Assembly: GCA_024644235.1 (NCBI GenBank)
Contig: JAHELJ010000008.1
Location: 62,001 to 126,000 of the forward strand
Length of the DNA: 64,000 nt
Source of the DNA: Lewinellaceae bacterium
GTDB lineage: Bacteria > Bacteroidota > Bacteroidia > Chitinophagales > Saprospiraceae
Reading direction: 5' to 3'
This document shows positions 53,072 through 62,615 of the stretch, piece by piece; positions within the stretch are counted from its first letter, which is position 1; every line of letters starts with the position of its first letter. The translations under genes were made by a program, and so were the position numbers. The notes beneath the pieces were generated by a model that saw only the letters and a list, made by a program, of their open reading frames with translations, was not told the DNA's origin and searched no databases.

Positions 53072-55103
53072 CAATTGGGAGACAGGTTGTATACCTTTTA
53101 ATAAAAAGAAGCATCTTCTCTGCCTTCTTTCCATTATCTGTTTGCTGATTGCAAAGTGTACACCTTCAGCAAATGAGGAAGTTGATGAGCCCATTCTCAC
53201 AGAAATCAATCTGACCTTTAGTGACTCGCTGGTGAGAAAGATTCACAATTTGCAGGATCAACAAGCCAGCGATAGTCTAATCACTTTTTTCACCCACCGT
53301 GATCCTACCTATCGGTTTTTGGCAGCCAATGCATTCGCATCAATGGGAACGGACAAATGGGTCGACACTCTTGCCTCGCTCCTTTATGACCCAATACCCA
53401 GAGTTCAGCAGGCAGCTGCATTCTCATTGGGACAAATAGGTGCAGAATCAGCTACATCATATTTAATCGGTGCTTTTCAAAACAGCAGTGTTGATCCCAA
53501 CAACCAGTTCAATGCTGCACTGTTGGAAGCCGTGGGAAAGTGTGCCCCCAGCGATGTGCTTCCACAGGTAAGTTCCGTAAGCACTTATCTTGATAGTGAT
53601 CATCATTTATTACTGGGGCAAGCCCGGGCAATATATCAATTCATGGCAAGGGGTATTACTCACCCTTCTGGGACCAATCGAATGATCGAACTCCTTACCA
53701 AGGCATCGCTGCCGAGATCGATCCACATTCTAGCTGCAAACTACCTGCAACGATCAGCGATTGATCTCAGTAGTTACTCAGACACCTTGATTAATTTATG
53801 GAATCAGCATAGCGATCCTGACATACGGATGTTCTTAGCTATAGCCCTTGGCAAATCGGGTAACGCTGCAGCCATTGGTACACTTAGGACTGCATATGCC
53901 AGCCAGACGGATTATCGGGTCAGAGCAAATATTATCCGAGGCTTGGGAAACCTTCCTTATAACCAGGTGAGGAGAGATATTCATAGGGCCCTTTACGATC
54001 AGCATCTTCAAGTGGCAGTGGCGGCTGCAGATCAAATTATTGAAAAGGGAGGAGCGGCCCATTGGAAAGAATACATGAACTTGTCATTGGGGTCTTTTCC
54101 CTGGTTGGTCAAGATAAAGCTATTGCATGCCACAAATAAGTTTATTCCACCAGGGAATACGATGTTTCGCAATATCAATGAGGAAATACTGAGGCAAAAG
54201 ATCCGGTCACCGATTAATGATTATGAACAAGCTGCAGCCATCGAGGCTTTGGCCGAGAATTCATCTCGTTATCGGGAAATTCTGAATCATCTAACTTCAG
54301 ATATTTCTTACATAGGGAAGACTTCTTGTGTCCGGTCTTTGATCAATATAGCAGAAAAGCCGGCATTTGGGTCACTATCTTCGGATGGAAGAGATGAGAT
54401 TATTTCTGCACTGGTGGGTGCCATACTAAGTGGTGATGCTGGACAGGTCGAAGTGGCAAGCCGGCTTTTTTCCATCGAGCAAATTGACCTGACCCAATAC
54501 AATCAGGATCCAGTTAACCTGATCAGACAGGGTATCGATAAGCTGCAATTGCCCAGAGATATCGAAGCCTACCAAGCCTTCGATCAAGCCTACTTGGGAA
54601 TCACGGGTCAGCCGCTTCCGGATGGCAACACCATGTATACCCATCCAATCGAATGGACTGCCTTAGATCGATTGACCGATAGCAGCCAGGTTATTTTGGA
54701 AACCTCCCGAGGCACTATCCAAATTCAGCTGCTTCCGATGGTTGCGCCCGGTACCGTTGCCAACTTTGCAGACCTTGTCACCATGAACTATTATGCAGAA
54801 AAATATATACACCGGGTAGTTCCAAACTTTGTGATACAGGGCGGTTGTAATCGTGGAGATGGTTATGGGAGTTTGGATTACACTATCCGCTCGGAGCTAC
54901 CACAGGTTTACTATGACCAGGAGGGATATGTGGGTATGGCTTCGGCTGGTCCCCATACGGAAAGTGCCCAGTGGTTCATCACACACTGTCCAACTCCTCA
55001 CCTTGACGGCAATTACACTATCTTTGGCAGAGTGGCAGATGGCATGGATATAGTACATGAAACCGAGGTCGGAGATCAAATTATTTCCATCAAAATTAGA
55101 TGA
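53046..55103 (+). CDS. HEAT-repeat lipoprotein with C-terminal cyclophilin domain
   Basis: 685 residues from ATG 53046; a TTG at 53001 would give 700. After about 20 residues a hydrophobic signal ends in LLIAKC, a possible lipoprotein or membrane anchor, though the lipobox is imperfect. HEAT-like repeats fill about 60-530 (for example RVQQAAAFSLGQIGAESA). The last 140 residues are a cyclophilin-type peptidyl-prolyl isomerase: LETSRGTIQIQLLP, FVIQGGCNRGDG, SAQWFITHCPTPHLDGNYTIFG. It likely helps folding of exported proteins. The stop overlaps gcvT by 4 bases. Confidence 0.85.
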   Translation: MPVAAKAASNWETGCIPFNKKKHLLCLLSIICLLIAKCTPSANEEVDEPILTEINLTFSDSLVRKIHNLQDQQASDSLITFFTHRDPTYRFLAANAFASMGTDKWVDTLASLLYDPIPRVQQAAAFSLGQIGAESATSYLIGAFQNSSVDPNNQFNAALLEAVGKCAPSDVLPQVSSVSTYLDSDHHLLLGQARAIYQFMARGITHPSGTNRMIELLTKASLPRSIHILAANYLQRSAIDLSSYSDTLINLWNQHSDPDIRMFLAIALGKSGNAAAIGTLRTAYASQTDYRVRANIIRGLGNLPYNQVRRDIHRALYDQHLQVAVAAADQIIEKGGAAHWKEYMNLSLGSFPWLVKIKLLHATNKFIPPGNTMFRNINEEILRQKIRSPINDYEQAAAIEALAENSSRYREILNHLTSDISYIGKTSCVRSLINIAEKPAFGSLSSDGRDEIISALVGAILSGDAGQVEVASRLFSIEQIDLTQYNQDPVNLIRQGIDKLQLPRDIEAYQAFDQAYLGITGQPLPDGNTMYTHPIEWTALDRLTDSSQVILETSRGTIQIQLLPMVAPGTVANFADLVTMNYYAEKYIHRVVPNFVIQGGCNRGDGYGSLDYTIRSELPQVYYDQEGYVGMASAGPHTESAQWFITHCPTPHLDGNYTIFGRVADGMDIVHETEVGDQIISIKIR

Positions 55104-56203
55104 AAAAGACGCCATTACATGACAGACACCTGTCTCTTGGAGCCAGGATGACTGAATTTGCTGGATATGAAATGCCCTTGCTTTACTCCAATGTGAGGGA
55201 TGAACACTTGGCCGTCCGTCAATCGGCAGGGATTTTTGATGTTTCCCATATGGGAGAATTCATCATCAAAGGGCGCGAGGCTCTCGAACTCATTCAGGTA
55301 TTGACCAGCAATGATGCTTCCAAGTTGGAGATTGGCCAAGCCCAGTATTCTTGTATGCCCAACGAAACCGGAGGCATTGTAGATGATCTTCTCGTATACC
55401 GTCTGGATGAAGATCAATGTGCAGCAGGAGAAAAGGCTTACATGTTGGTTGTGAACGCTGCCAATATCGAAAAAGACCTTAATTGGATCAATGGACATAA
55501 TAGTTTTGATACCAGAGTTATTAATATCTCTGACGAGACCGGCCTTATTGCGATACAAGGTCCTCGCGCTGGTGATTTGCTTCAGCCACTAACTGATTTT
55601 AATCTAAATAGCCTAAAATATTACACTTTTACTAAGGGTAAAGTTGCAGGATGTGACAACGTTCTTGTCTCTGCTACTGGCTATACGGGATCCGGCGGAT
55701 TTGAGGTCTACACCATCCCTGAATCCATTCAAACGGTATGGGATGCCCTCATTCAACAGTCAGCAAATCATATCACTCCGGCTGGATTGGGTGCCAGAGA
55801 CACACTGCGATTGGAAATGGGTTATTGTCTATATGGCCATGACATCAATGATGAGACTTCACCGATAGAAGCCGGACTGGGCTGGATCACCAAAGTGGAC
55901 AAAGGAGCATTTAGCTCTTCTGGAATTTTTGCAAAACAAAAAGAGGAGGGGGTTGTTAAGAAGTTGGTTGGTTTCAAAGTAAATGACCGGCGAGTGCCTC
56001 GGGAAGGATATGAAATTAAGAATGTCGAGGGTGAGCAGATTGGACAGGTTACCTCAGGTACTTTTTCACCATCTTTAGAAATACCGATTGGATTAGGCTA
56101 TGTATCCAAAGAATTTTCTAAAAATGGCATGGAAATAATTATATCTACCGGCAGGAAGGACCTCCATGCAGTGGTCGCAAAACCACCGTTTGTAAAAATC
56201 TAA
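55100..56203 (+). CDS. gcvT: Aminomethyltransferase (glycine cleavage T protein)
   Basis: Transfers the methylene group from the H protein to tetrahydrofolate in glycine breakdown. 367 residues. LHDRHLSLGARMTEFAGYEMP at the start, SAGIFDVSHMGEF, YSCMPNETGGIVDDLLVYRL with the catalytic Asp, VSATGYTGSGGFEVY and ARDTLRLEMGYCLYGHDI are diagnostic. Begins within the stop of the HEAT-cyclophilin gene (4-base overlap). gcvP and gcvH are not in the window. Confidence 0.96.
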   Translation: MKKTPLHDRHLSLGARMTEFAGYEMPLLYSNVRDEHLAVRQSAGIFDVSHMGEFIIKGREALELIQVLTSNDASKLEIGQAQYSCMPNETGGIVDDLLVYRLDEDQCAAGEKAYMLVVNAANIEKDLNWINGHNSFDTRVINISDETGLIAIQGPRAGDLLQPLTDFNLNSLKYYTFTKGKVAGCDNVLVSATGYTGSGGFEVYTIPESIQTVWDALIQQSANHITPAGLGARDTLRLEMGYCLYGHDINDETSPIEAGLGWITKVDKGAFSSSGIFAKQKEEGVVKKLVGFKVNDRRVPREGYEIKNVEGEQIGQVTSGTFSPSLEIPIGLGYVSKEFSKNGMEIIISTGRKDLHAVVAKPPFVKI

Positions 56204-56211
56204 CAACCATC

Positions 56212-56712
56212 ATGGAATATCAGAGTGCGAAAGAAGCTTTTATTGAAAAATGGGGTGAGATGGGCACTAAATGGGGTATCAATAAAACTATGGGTCAAAT
56301 CCATGGGTTGCTTTTGATCACCCCGGATCTGCTATGCACGGATCAAGTGATGGAACATCTCGGAATCTCCCGAGGCAATGCTTGTATGAATCTCAAAACG
56401 TTGGTAGAGTGGGGTCTGGTGTTTAAAGATTGCAAGGAGGGCTGCCGGAAAGAATACTACCGTGCCGAGAAAGATATGTATCAGGTATTTCGAAAAATAC
56501 TCATTCAACGCAAGAAGCAGGAACTTGAACCCCTTCTCCATATGACTGAGGAACTAGAGGGTGTTGAAGAGTGTTGTCGTCATTCCACTGAATTCTGCCA
56601 AGTGCTAAGAGACATCAAATTGTACTCCTCCAAGGCGGATGCTACTTTAGATTCCTTGCTCAAAACAAGCCCAGATTGGTTTGTTGGATCATTCCTGAGA
56701 ATGATTAGATGA
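56212..56712 (+). CDS. GbsR/MarR-family transcriptional regulator
   Basis: 166 residues, starting 8 bases after gcvT. A winged helix-turn-helix at about 40-80: TDQVMEHLGISRGNACMNLKTLVEWGLV, where the recognition helix lies, and then a C-terminal helical dimer part. The pattern is that of GbsR-type MarR relatives, some of which respond to choline or related osmolytes; ligand unknown here. Position after gcvT suggests it might be part of the same transcript. Confidence 0.85.
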   Translation: MEYQSAKEAFIEKWGEMGTKWGINKTMGQIHGLLLITPDLLCTDQVMEHLGISRGNACMNLKTLVEWGLVFKDCKEGCRKEYYRAEKDMYQVFRKILIQRKKQELEPLLHMTEELEGVEECCRHSTEFCQVLRDIKLYSSKADATLDSLLKTSPDWFVGSFLRMIR

Positions 56713-56741
56713 TGATTTCGTTATCGTGATCTTCCTTTCGC

Positions 56742-57824
56742 ATGAGAATTCTTCCTTTTAGACCATGGATCGCCAAGGAGAGTGTCACCCAGAACCTGGA
56801 AAAATTTACTTCTCAACTGCAGGATAATTTTCCTGCCAAGAAGACGAAGAAAATGTTTCAGGTGCCGGGAGCGCCTATTTTACTACTCCATCAAATCCAG
56901 GAAGGTGATCGGACTTTTCGCGGGATAATCTGCCTTACCGATCTCAGATTTCGAGTTGCCGAGAAGATTTATCCTCATGAAGCCACTCTGATTTCTAAAG
57001 AAAGAGATATCAGGAAAAGGATCGAAATGAACAAAGCAATGCTGAAACCAGTTTTGCTCACCCATCAACCTATCGTTCAGCTGAATTCGCTACTTGATGA
57101 CTTGCAGCGGTGCGAACCCCTGGTCCAGTATAGAATCAGTGGTCAAATATTGCATACCTTCTGGCAGATCGATAGTAAAAGGGAGATCCAAGAGATTTGT
57201 GCTGCCTTTGACACTTTAAATCACGTTTTCCTGGCCGACGGACATCATCGGTATGCCAGTACCCTCAAACTATTTGAGGGTGAGAAGCAGATCCCATATC
57301 TGATGACGACCTACTTTGACTTCGACAATCTACAAATCCTACCTTATCACCGAATCTTAACTAATGCGTTGAAGATATGCCCTGACCTGGAGGACAGATT
57401 GTCAGAAGTCGCCGATCTCCAGCCCACGGATCAAGCGGTAAAGCCAAAATCTACCCATGAGATGGCATTAATACTTGGGCAGAATACATTCTCGTTTAGA
57501 TGGAAATCCCAAGTCCTGAATACATTTAAGATGACCCATAAAAATAATCTGGATACCCATGTGCTCAATAAGCTGGTTTTTGAAGAGATATGTGGGATAA
57601 GGAATTCGAGAACAAGTAGTCATATCAAATACATTGATGGAAGAACGGAGCTCAGTCAATTCTCTAAACGAGTGAGGAGAAGTAAGCAGACAGCAGGTTT
57701 TTTCCTCCATCCAATATCGGGTCCTAAATTTGTTGAGCTATCGATGGATGGTCAGATGCTACCACCTAAATCAACATGGTTTGAACCTCGCATATTGAAG
57801 GGATTGATTATTCACAAATTCTAA
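56742..57824 (+). CDS. DUF1015 family protein
   Basis: 360 residues. IYPHEATLISKERDIRKRIEMNKAMLKP and VFLADGHHRYASTLKLFE are hallmarks of the DUF1015 (HTH/kinase-like) family, which is often near serine or phosphoglycerate metabolism genes and has no clear biochemical role. Slightly shorter than the common length of about 400. It is followed after 5 bases by the amidohydrolase gene, likely one transcript. Confidence 0.87.
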   Translation: MRILPFRPWIAKESVTQNLEKFTSQLQDNFPAKKTKKMFQVPGAPILLLHQIQEGDRTFRGIICLTDLRFRVAEKIYPHEATLISKERDIRKRIEMNKAMLKPVLLTHQPIVQLNSLLDDLQRCEPLVQYRISGQILHTFWQIDSKREIQEICAAFDTLNHVFLADGHHRYASTLKLFEGEKQIPYLMTTYFDFDNLQILPYHRILTNALKICPDLEDRLSEVADLQPTDQAVKPKSTHEMALILGQNTFSFRWKSQVLNTFKMTHKNNLDTHVLNKLVFEEICGIRNSRTSSHIKYIDGRTELSQFSKRVRRSKQTAGFFLHPISGPKFVELSMDGQMLPPKSTWFEPRILKGLIIHKF

Positions 57825-57829
57825 CCTGA

Positions 57830-59005
57830 ATGAAAAAAATCTCCGCAGATCTGGTCATCACCAACAATGGCCCACCTCAGCAGGATCAGGTAATTATTCT
57901 AGATGATTCCAACACAATTATCGAACTGGCCAATGCGGCTGATCATGACCCCTCCTCAGTCAAAAAGTATCGTGGCGCCATCATCCCTGGATTTGTTAAT
58001 GCACATTGTCACCTCGAGCTTTCCCATCTCTATGGGATGGTGGAAACTGGAACGGGCCTCTTATCGTTTATGCAGAAAGTAGTCCAAATGCGTGAGATAG
58101 ATCAAGAAATAATCGATCAGGCCATCAGGGATGGAGACCAGGAAATGATTGATAATGGAATTGTAGCCGTAGGTGACATTTCCAATCAGGTAGATACATT
58201 TGAAATCAAGAGATCGAGTCGAATCCGTTACTACACATTTGTGGAGATGTTTGATTTCATGCAACCGCAGAAGTCTGATGAATTTTTCACCAACTACTTG
58301 CAGGTCTTTGAACAAGCACCCGATGATAACTCAAACCGGAAGACAGCAGTGCCTCATGCACCCTATAGTGTGAGTCCTGTACTATTCAAGAAGATCAAGT
58401 CACTGCAGAAATCCGATTGCACTGTTAGTGTACACAATCAGGAGACTGTGGAAGAAGATCTGATGTTTCGTCATGGCACCGGGAAATTCGGGGACTTTTT
58501 TCAAGAGTTTGGCTTTACACTTGATCATTTCCAGCCCACAGGAATGTCATCTATTCGATATACGGTATCACATCTCGATCCCAATCAGCGCACTCTATTG
58601 GTTCATAATACCATGACATCAGGCGAAGATATTGTCTTTGTGGAGCGCTGGAGTAATTTGGTTTATTGGGCAACGTGTCCAAACGCCAATCTTTACATTG
58701 AGAACCAGCTACCTCATTATCAAAAGTTCATCGATCAAAATTGTAAGATTTGTGTCGGCACTGACAGCCTCACGTCTAATTGGGGTCTATCGATCTGGGA
58801 AGAACTCAAAACAATTCACAAATACCAATCGTATGTTCCGGTGGAGGAGCTAATTAGATGGGCAACGATCAACGGAGCCCTGGCCTTGGGATTTGAAAAA
58901 TCACTGGGGTCAATAGAACGCGGAAAGCGACCTGGGCTCAATCTGGTAGATCTTGATGACTCTGGAGGAGTAGATCTCAGGGGAAGCTGCCAAAGACTAT
59001 TGTAA
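57830..59005 (+). CDS. Metal-dependent amidohydrolase
   Basis: 391 residues of the amidohydrolase superfamily. [16 protein letters not shown] gives the HxH metal site, [13 protein letters not shown] and [11 protein letters not shown] the further His positions and [18 protein letters not shown] the metal-binding Asp. The layout fits the aminohydrolase group that deaminates purine- or pterin-like compounds (for example aminodeoxyfutalosine or S-adenosylhomocysteine deaminases); the substrate is not determined. The 3' end overlaps the GSCFA gene by 9 bases (convergent). Confidence 0.85.
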   Translation: MKKISADLVITNNGPPQQDQVIILDDSNTIIELANAADHDPSSVKKYRGAIIPGFVNAHCHLELSHLYGMVETGTGLLSFMQKVVQMREIDQEIIDQAIRDGDQEMIDNGIVAVGDISNQVDTFEIKRSSRIRYYTFVEMFDFMQPQKSDEFFTNYLQVFEQAPDDNSNRKTAVPHAPYSVSPVLFKKIKSLQKSDCTVSVHNQETVEEDLMFRHGTGKFGDFFQEFGFTLDHFQPTGMSSIRYTVSHLDPNQRTLLVHNTMTSGEDIVFVERWSNLVYWATCPNANLYIENQLPHYQKFIDQNCKICVGTDSLTSNWGLSIWEELKTIHKYQSYVPVEELIRWATINGALALGFEKSLGSIERGKRPGLNLVDLDDSGGVDLRGSCQRLL

Positions 59006-59983
59006 TTCGGCCAATTTTCCTTCTTCCCAAGTGAAATCAAAAGACGGATAAGTTGCTTTTAACTTAGCAAGTTGCTTTCTAATAGATTCTATAAACTCAA
59101 TGTGCTGGGGTGAGGATGGATGTATAGGGCGATGATTGAGCGACTTATGCAACTTGCTGATTTCCTCCGCGATTTTAGCGGAATGTTTATCCATGCACGT
59201 CGAGACAAAATGTTGCCAAATGTATCTGTGTGCTACTTGTGAAGGATGAATCATATCCTCAGCATAATATCGGTAGTCACGCAGATCATCCATCATCAAC
59301 TCATAAGCCGGAAAATAATGACTGTCATTAATATTGTTGGAGAGCTGTGCACAAAGTTCGATGAGTCTGGCTTTACTAACCATGTTTGCAACCATCCCAT
59401 CTCGTACATGTCTAATAGGACTCACTGTAAACAAAAACCGCACCGTAGAATTGATGCTACGTACAGTGCTAATTGCTTTTAACATGGCCCTATACATCTC
59501 ATCTGAAGATGCCATTCTTCTGCTAAAAGAAGAAGCCGGTAATTTATGGCAGTTTGCCACCACGTTTTCTGATTCACCAAGTTGGAAAACGAAAGAAGTG
59601 CCAAACGTGCAAATGATAAGATGGGCATTCAAAACTGCCTTTCTTCCTTCTTCATGGGCCACTTGCATATTGGAAATTAGCTGCTCTCTTGAGCTAGCTG
59701 AAATAGATCCATGATGATCAAAACTATGCCAAAGACCATCTACCTCAATTATGATATCCTCTCTGATGAAATCATTGGCCTGGCAGTAAGAAATCAGGGC
59801 ATTGGACATGCTCAGTGGATTGTACAGTATCCCATGAGGATTGATAGTCACCCGATATTTAAGCTGCTGCATCTGTTCAGCCATGACTTGAGCGAAACAG
59901 GATCCCACGGAAAGAATGATAGTGCTGTGATCTACATCAAAGGGAAAGGAAGGCACATCAAAAGTAGTACGGAAAGCACTCAT
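58997..59983 (-). CDS. GSCFA-family protein
   Basis: 328 residues. The name-giving motif occurs in [16 protein letters not shown] near residues 24-39, followed by [12 protein letters not shown] and a C-terminal [26 protein letters not shown] proteins have a lipase/SGNH-like fold (G-S-C in place of G-D-S) and are found mainly in Bacteroidota; function unknown. Single gene, convergent with the amidohydrolase gene and divergent from the YbjN-like protein gene. Confidence 0.88.
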   Translation of the reverse strand: MSAFRTTFDVPSFPFDVDHSTIILSVGSCFAQVMAEQMQQLKYRVTINPHGILYNPLSMSNALISYCQANDFIREDIIIEVDGLWHSFDHHGSISASSREQLISNMQVAHEEGRKAVLNAHLIICTFGTSFVFQLGESENVVANCHKLPASSFSRRMASSDEMYRAMLKAISTVRSINSTVRFLFTVSPIRHVRDGMVANMVSKARLIELCAQLSNNINDSHYFPAYELMMDDLRDYRYYAEDMIHPSQVAHRYIWQHFVSTCMDKHSAKIAEEISKLHKSLNHRPIHPSSPQHIEFIESIRKQLAKLKATYPSFDFTWEEGKLAELQ

Positions 59984-60059
59984 TAGAATCTTATCCCTTT
60001 TGAATTAAAAGTATTAATTTTCAAACCAACCAAACCACATGACCAACAGCAGCTGACGT

Positions 60060-61388
60060 ATGCGTTTTTTCTTTCGAATTTTCGGATCCCGCAGCGGTAC
60101 GATTCAGCAACCTGATATTGTCTTCGGCAGATATTCTGATTCATATAAGGAGTCACACAAATATGATTCATGGGATCAAGCCATTCAAAAGTATGAGGAA
60201 AAATCCTACCTCGACTCATTTCGCTTCTTTTTTGAATATCTCAGGGATGACGAAGAAAATAACGTCAGCATGGAGGAAAAAGCAGGAGAAATCCATTTTG
60301 AAATACTGCAGGGATCCAAAAAAATCGTTGGGAAAGCCAACGACCAAAAAGTAAAAGCAGAGAGTAAAATTGCTAAGACGTCCGAGCTAAACATAGGTTT
60401 TATGAGGCGACTTATAGAAAACAATTACTCACTGAAATACGGCAGATATTGCCTAGACCCCGATGATGATATCTCAATCGTTTTCGACACTCTCACCATC
60501 GATGGCTCTCCCTATAAATTGTACTATGCATTGAAAGAAATTAGCCTGGCAGCTGACAAACAAGACGACTTGTTAGTTGGCGAATTCAATGCTCTAACTC
60601 CGGTAAATACCGGTCATACTATTCCCCTAAGTGAACACGAAAAATCAATCAAGGTCAACTATTTGCGAACTTCTATCGAATCGACGATTGAAGAAGTAGA
60701 AAAGGGATCATTGAATGCCGATCAATATCCAGGTGGAATAACCTACCTGCTCCTGGAGACTGTTTACCGCCTAGATTTCCTGGTACGTCCGGAAGGATAC
60801 ACGATGGAAGCCTTTGAACGCATGCATCGAAATTATTTCGCTGTCGATAATAAAACCACCAAGCAAAAGAACCAACAGCTTCTCAAAGAGTTAAAGAAGC
60901 TTATCGATCGTACCGATGATCAATTGCGTGAAGAATTGTACCGGACGGTCTCAACTTTTGGAATTACGAATCCTTCAAATCACGAAAGGCTTAAGAGCTT
61001 CATAGAAGGTGAGATCAAGAATGTCGATTGGTACATTGAAAACAAATATAAAAAAGTCGCACTCGGCATTCCCGGTTATATCGCTGGTTACACCTTGTTT
61101 TACTTTAGTGTTCCTGAACCCGATAAGGACCTGATTCTCCTTTACTTCCAGATTATGGAAGACGATTACTTCCGCGCATTAGGTTTTGCTCTTCCTCAAT
61201 ATCGGCGTGACGGTCAACTGCAAAAAGGAGCAATCAAAGCAGCCGTGCAGGATATCGTACAGAGCCATCGGAGAAAATATCCAAAACTGGATCCTAAGCT
61301 GCGACAGTTGAATTACGATGGCCTTGCGGAATTTGCAAAGTCATATATGATGATGGTCGCTGAATTGGACCTTAGTACTAGCACCTGA
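60060..61388 (+). CDS. Protein with YbjN-like N-terminal domain, unknown function
   Basis: 442 residues, no signal peptide or membrane helix, so probably cytoplasmic. Residues about 80-190 (NIGFMRRLIENNYSLKYGRY, then ISIVFDTLTIDG and YYALKEISLAADKQDD) have the alternating pattern of YbjN/secretion-chaperone-like domains. The rest (about 200-440) is mostly helical and not recognised; it includes TIEEVEKGSLNADQY and GIPGYIAGYTLFYFS. Only 9 bases separate it from the trypsin-like protease gene, which ends with a similar YbjN-like domain, so the two likely work together. Confidence 0.6.
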   Translation: MRFFFRIFGSRSGTIQQPDIVFGRYSDSYKESHKYDSWDQAIQKYEEKSYLDSFRFFFEYLRDDEENNVSMEEKAGEIHFEILQGSKKIVGKANDQKVKAESKIAKTSELNIGFMRRLIENNYSLKYGRYCLDPDDDISIVFDTLTIDGSPYKLYYALKEISLAADKQDDLLVGEFNALTPVNTGHTIPLSEHEKSIKVNYLRTSIESTIEEVEKGSLNADQYPGGITYLLLETVYRLDFLVRPEGYTMEAFERMHRNYFAVDNKTTKQKNQQLLKELKKLIDRTDDQLREELYRTVSTFGITNPSNHERLKSFIEGEIKNVDWYIENKYKKVALGIPGYIAGYTLFYFSVPEPDKDLILLYFQIMEDDYFRALGFALPQYRRDGQLQKGAIKAAVQDIVQSHRRKYPKLDPKLRQLNYDGLAEFAKSYMMMVAELDLSTST

Positions 61389-61397
61389 CCTACTGGC

Positions 61398-62498
61398 ATG
61401 GCGATATCTCTCTCAGACATCATCAATACTTACAAAAATGTACTCGTGCAAATCGCTACACCATACAGTACAGGTACTGGATTTTATCTTGCCGGCCACA
61501 AGATTATTGTGACTAACGAGCATGTAATCAGGGGCAATCGTAGAGTAGTGATCAATGGCAATCAGTTCAGCAGGTGTCTTTCCGATGTCTTATACGTAGA
61601 TCCCAAACTAGATATAGCCTTCTTGGCACCTCCGGGAGGGGTTCAATTTCCAGTGGTGAAGCTTAACACGGAGCCAATGTTAGTTGAGGGTGATCAGATC
61701 GTTGCTATAGGTCATCCTTTTGGTCTAAAATTCACCGCGACAAACGGCATCGTATCAAATGCCAGTCACCGGCTCAACGACATGATTTATATACAACACG
61801 ATGCTGCCTTAAATCCGGGAAATAGTGGTGGTCCACTGGTTTCTATGGATGCTTGTGTTGCCGGTGTGAATACCTTCATAATTCGAGATGGAAACAACAT
61901 TGGATTCTCATTGCCATCCAGGCATCTAGCCGAGGCCATTTTTGATTTTGAAAAAGGGGGGAGCCAATATGCTGCACGGTGTCATTCCTGTTCCAATCTG
62001 GTCTTTGAAGACTCGCAAGAGGGTGAATATTGTACCCATTGCGGGGCAAAAGTGACCCTTCCCAACCGGGTTGAAGCTTATGAACCTGTAGGCATAAACA
62101 AAACCATTGAGATCATGCTTCAAAATCTAGGGCATGATGTGGAGCTATCTAGAATTGGTGCTAACCACTGGGAGATAAAAGAAGGATCAGCTAAAATCTC
62201 CCTTTCCTACCACGAAGAAACTGGCCTGATCATTGGAGATGCTTTCCTGGCTCAGCTACCTAAGAAGAATATCAAACCGATTTATGAGTTGCTTCTGAGG
62301 GAGAATTACAACTTAGAAAACTTGTCATTCAGCGTGCGGGGAAAGGATATTATTCTTTCTCTGATTGTATATGATCGCTATCTGAATGAAGAAACTGGAG
62401 GTCAACTTATGAAGCATTTGTTCGAAAGAGCGGACCACTTCGACAACATTCTAGTGGAAGAGTATGGAGCTCTGTGGAAAAATGACCAGGATATTTAA
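61398..62498 (+). CDS. Cytoplasmic trypsin-like protease with zinc ribbon and YbjN-like domain
   Basis: 366 residues without signal peptide. Trypsin/DegP-like domain (about 1-195): VTNEHVI with catalytic His, VDPKLDIAFL with Asp, and NPGNSGGPLVSM with the Ser. There is no PDZ domain. A zinc ribbon follows at about 195-222 (C-H-S-C ... C-T-H-C). The C-terminal 130 residues (about 230-360) look like a YbjN or type III chaperone-like domain: ISLSYHEETGLIIGDAFLAQ and YELLLRENYNLENLSF. Cofactor use and substrate are unknown. The intact triad suggests an active protease with an intracellular target. Confidence 0.75.
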   Translation: MAISLSDIINTYKNVLVQIATPYSTGTGFYLAGHKIIVTNEHVIRGNRRVVINGNQFSRCLSDVLYVDPKLDIAFLAPPGGVQFPVVKLNTEPMLVEGDQIVAIGHPFGLKFTATNGIVSNASHRLNDMIYIQHDAALNPGNSGGPLVSMDACVAGVNTFIIRDGNNIGFSLPSRHLAEAIFDFEKGGSQYAARCHSCSNLVFEDSQEGEYCTHCGAKVTLPNRVEAYEPVGINKTIEIMLQNLGHDVELSRIGANHWEIKEGSAKISLSYHEETGLIIGDAFLAQLPKKNIKPIYELLLRENYNLENLSFSVRGKDIILSLIVYDRYLNEETGGQLMKHLFERADHFDNILVEEYGALWKNDQDI

Positions 62499-62615
62499 GT
62501 AACGAAAGGGATAATGAACCATACAAATAGTCGTTAAATAGATGAATTTGTTCAAGGAAACAGATAGTAGCCTTTTTTACTTATTATTGACTACATTAGT
62601 GGGCGACGCACCAAT

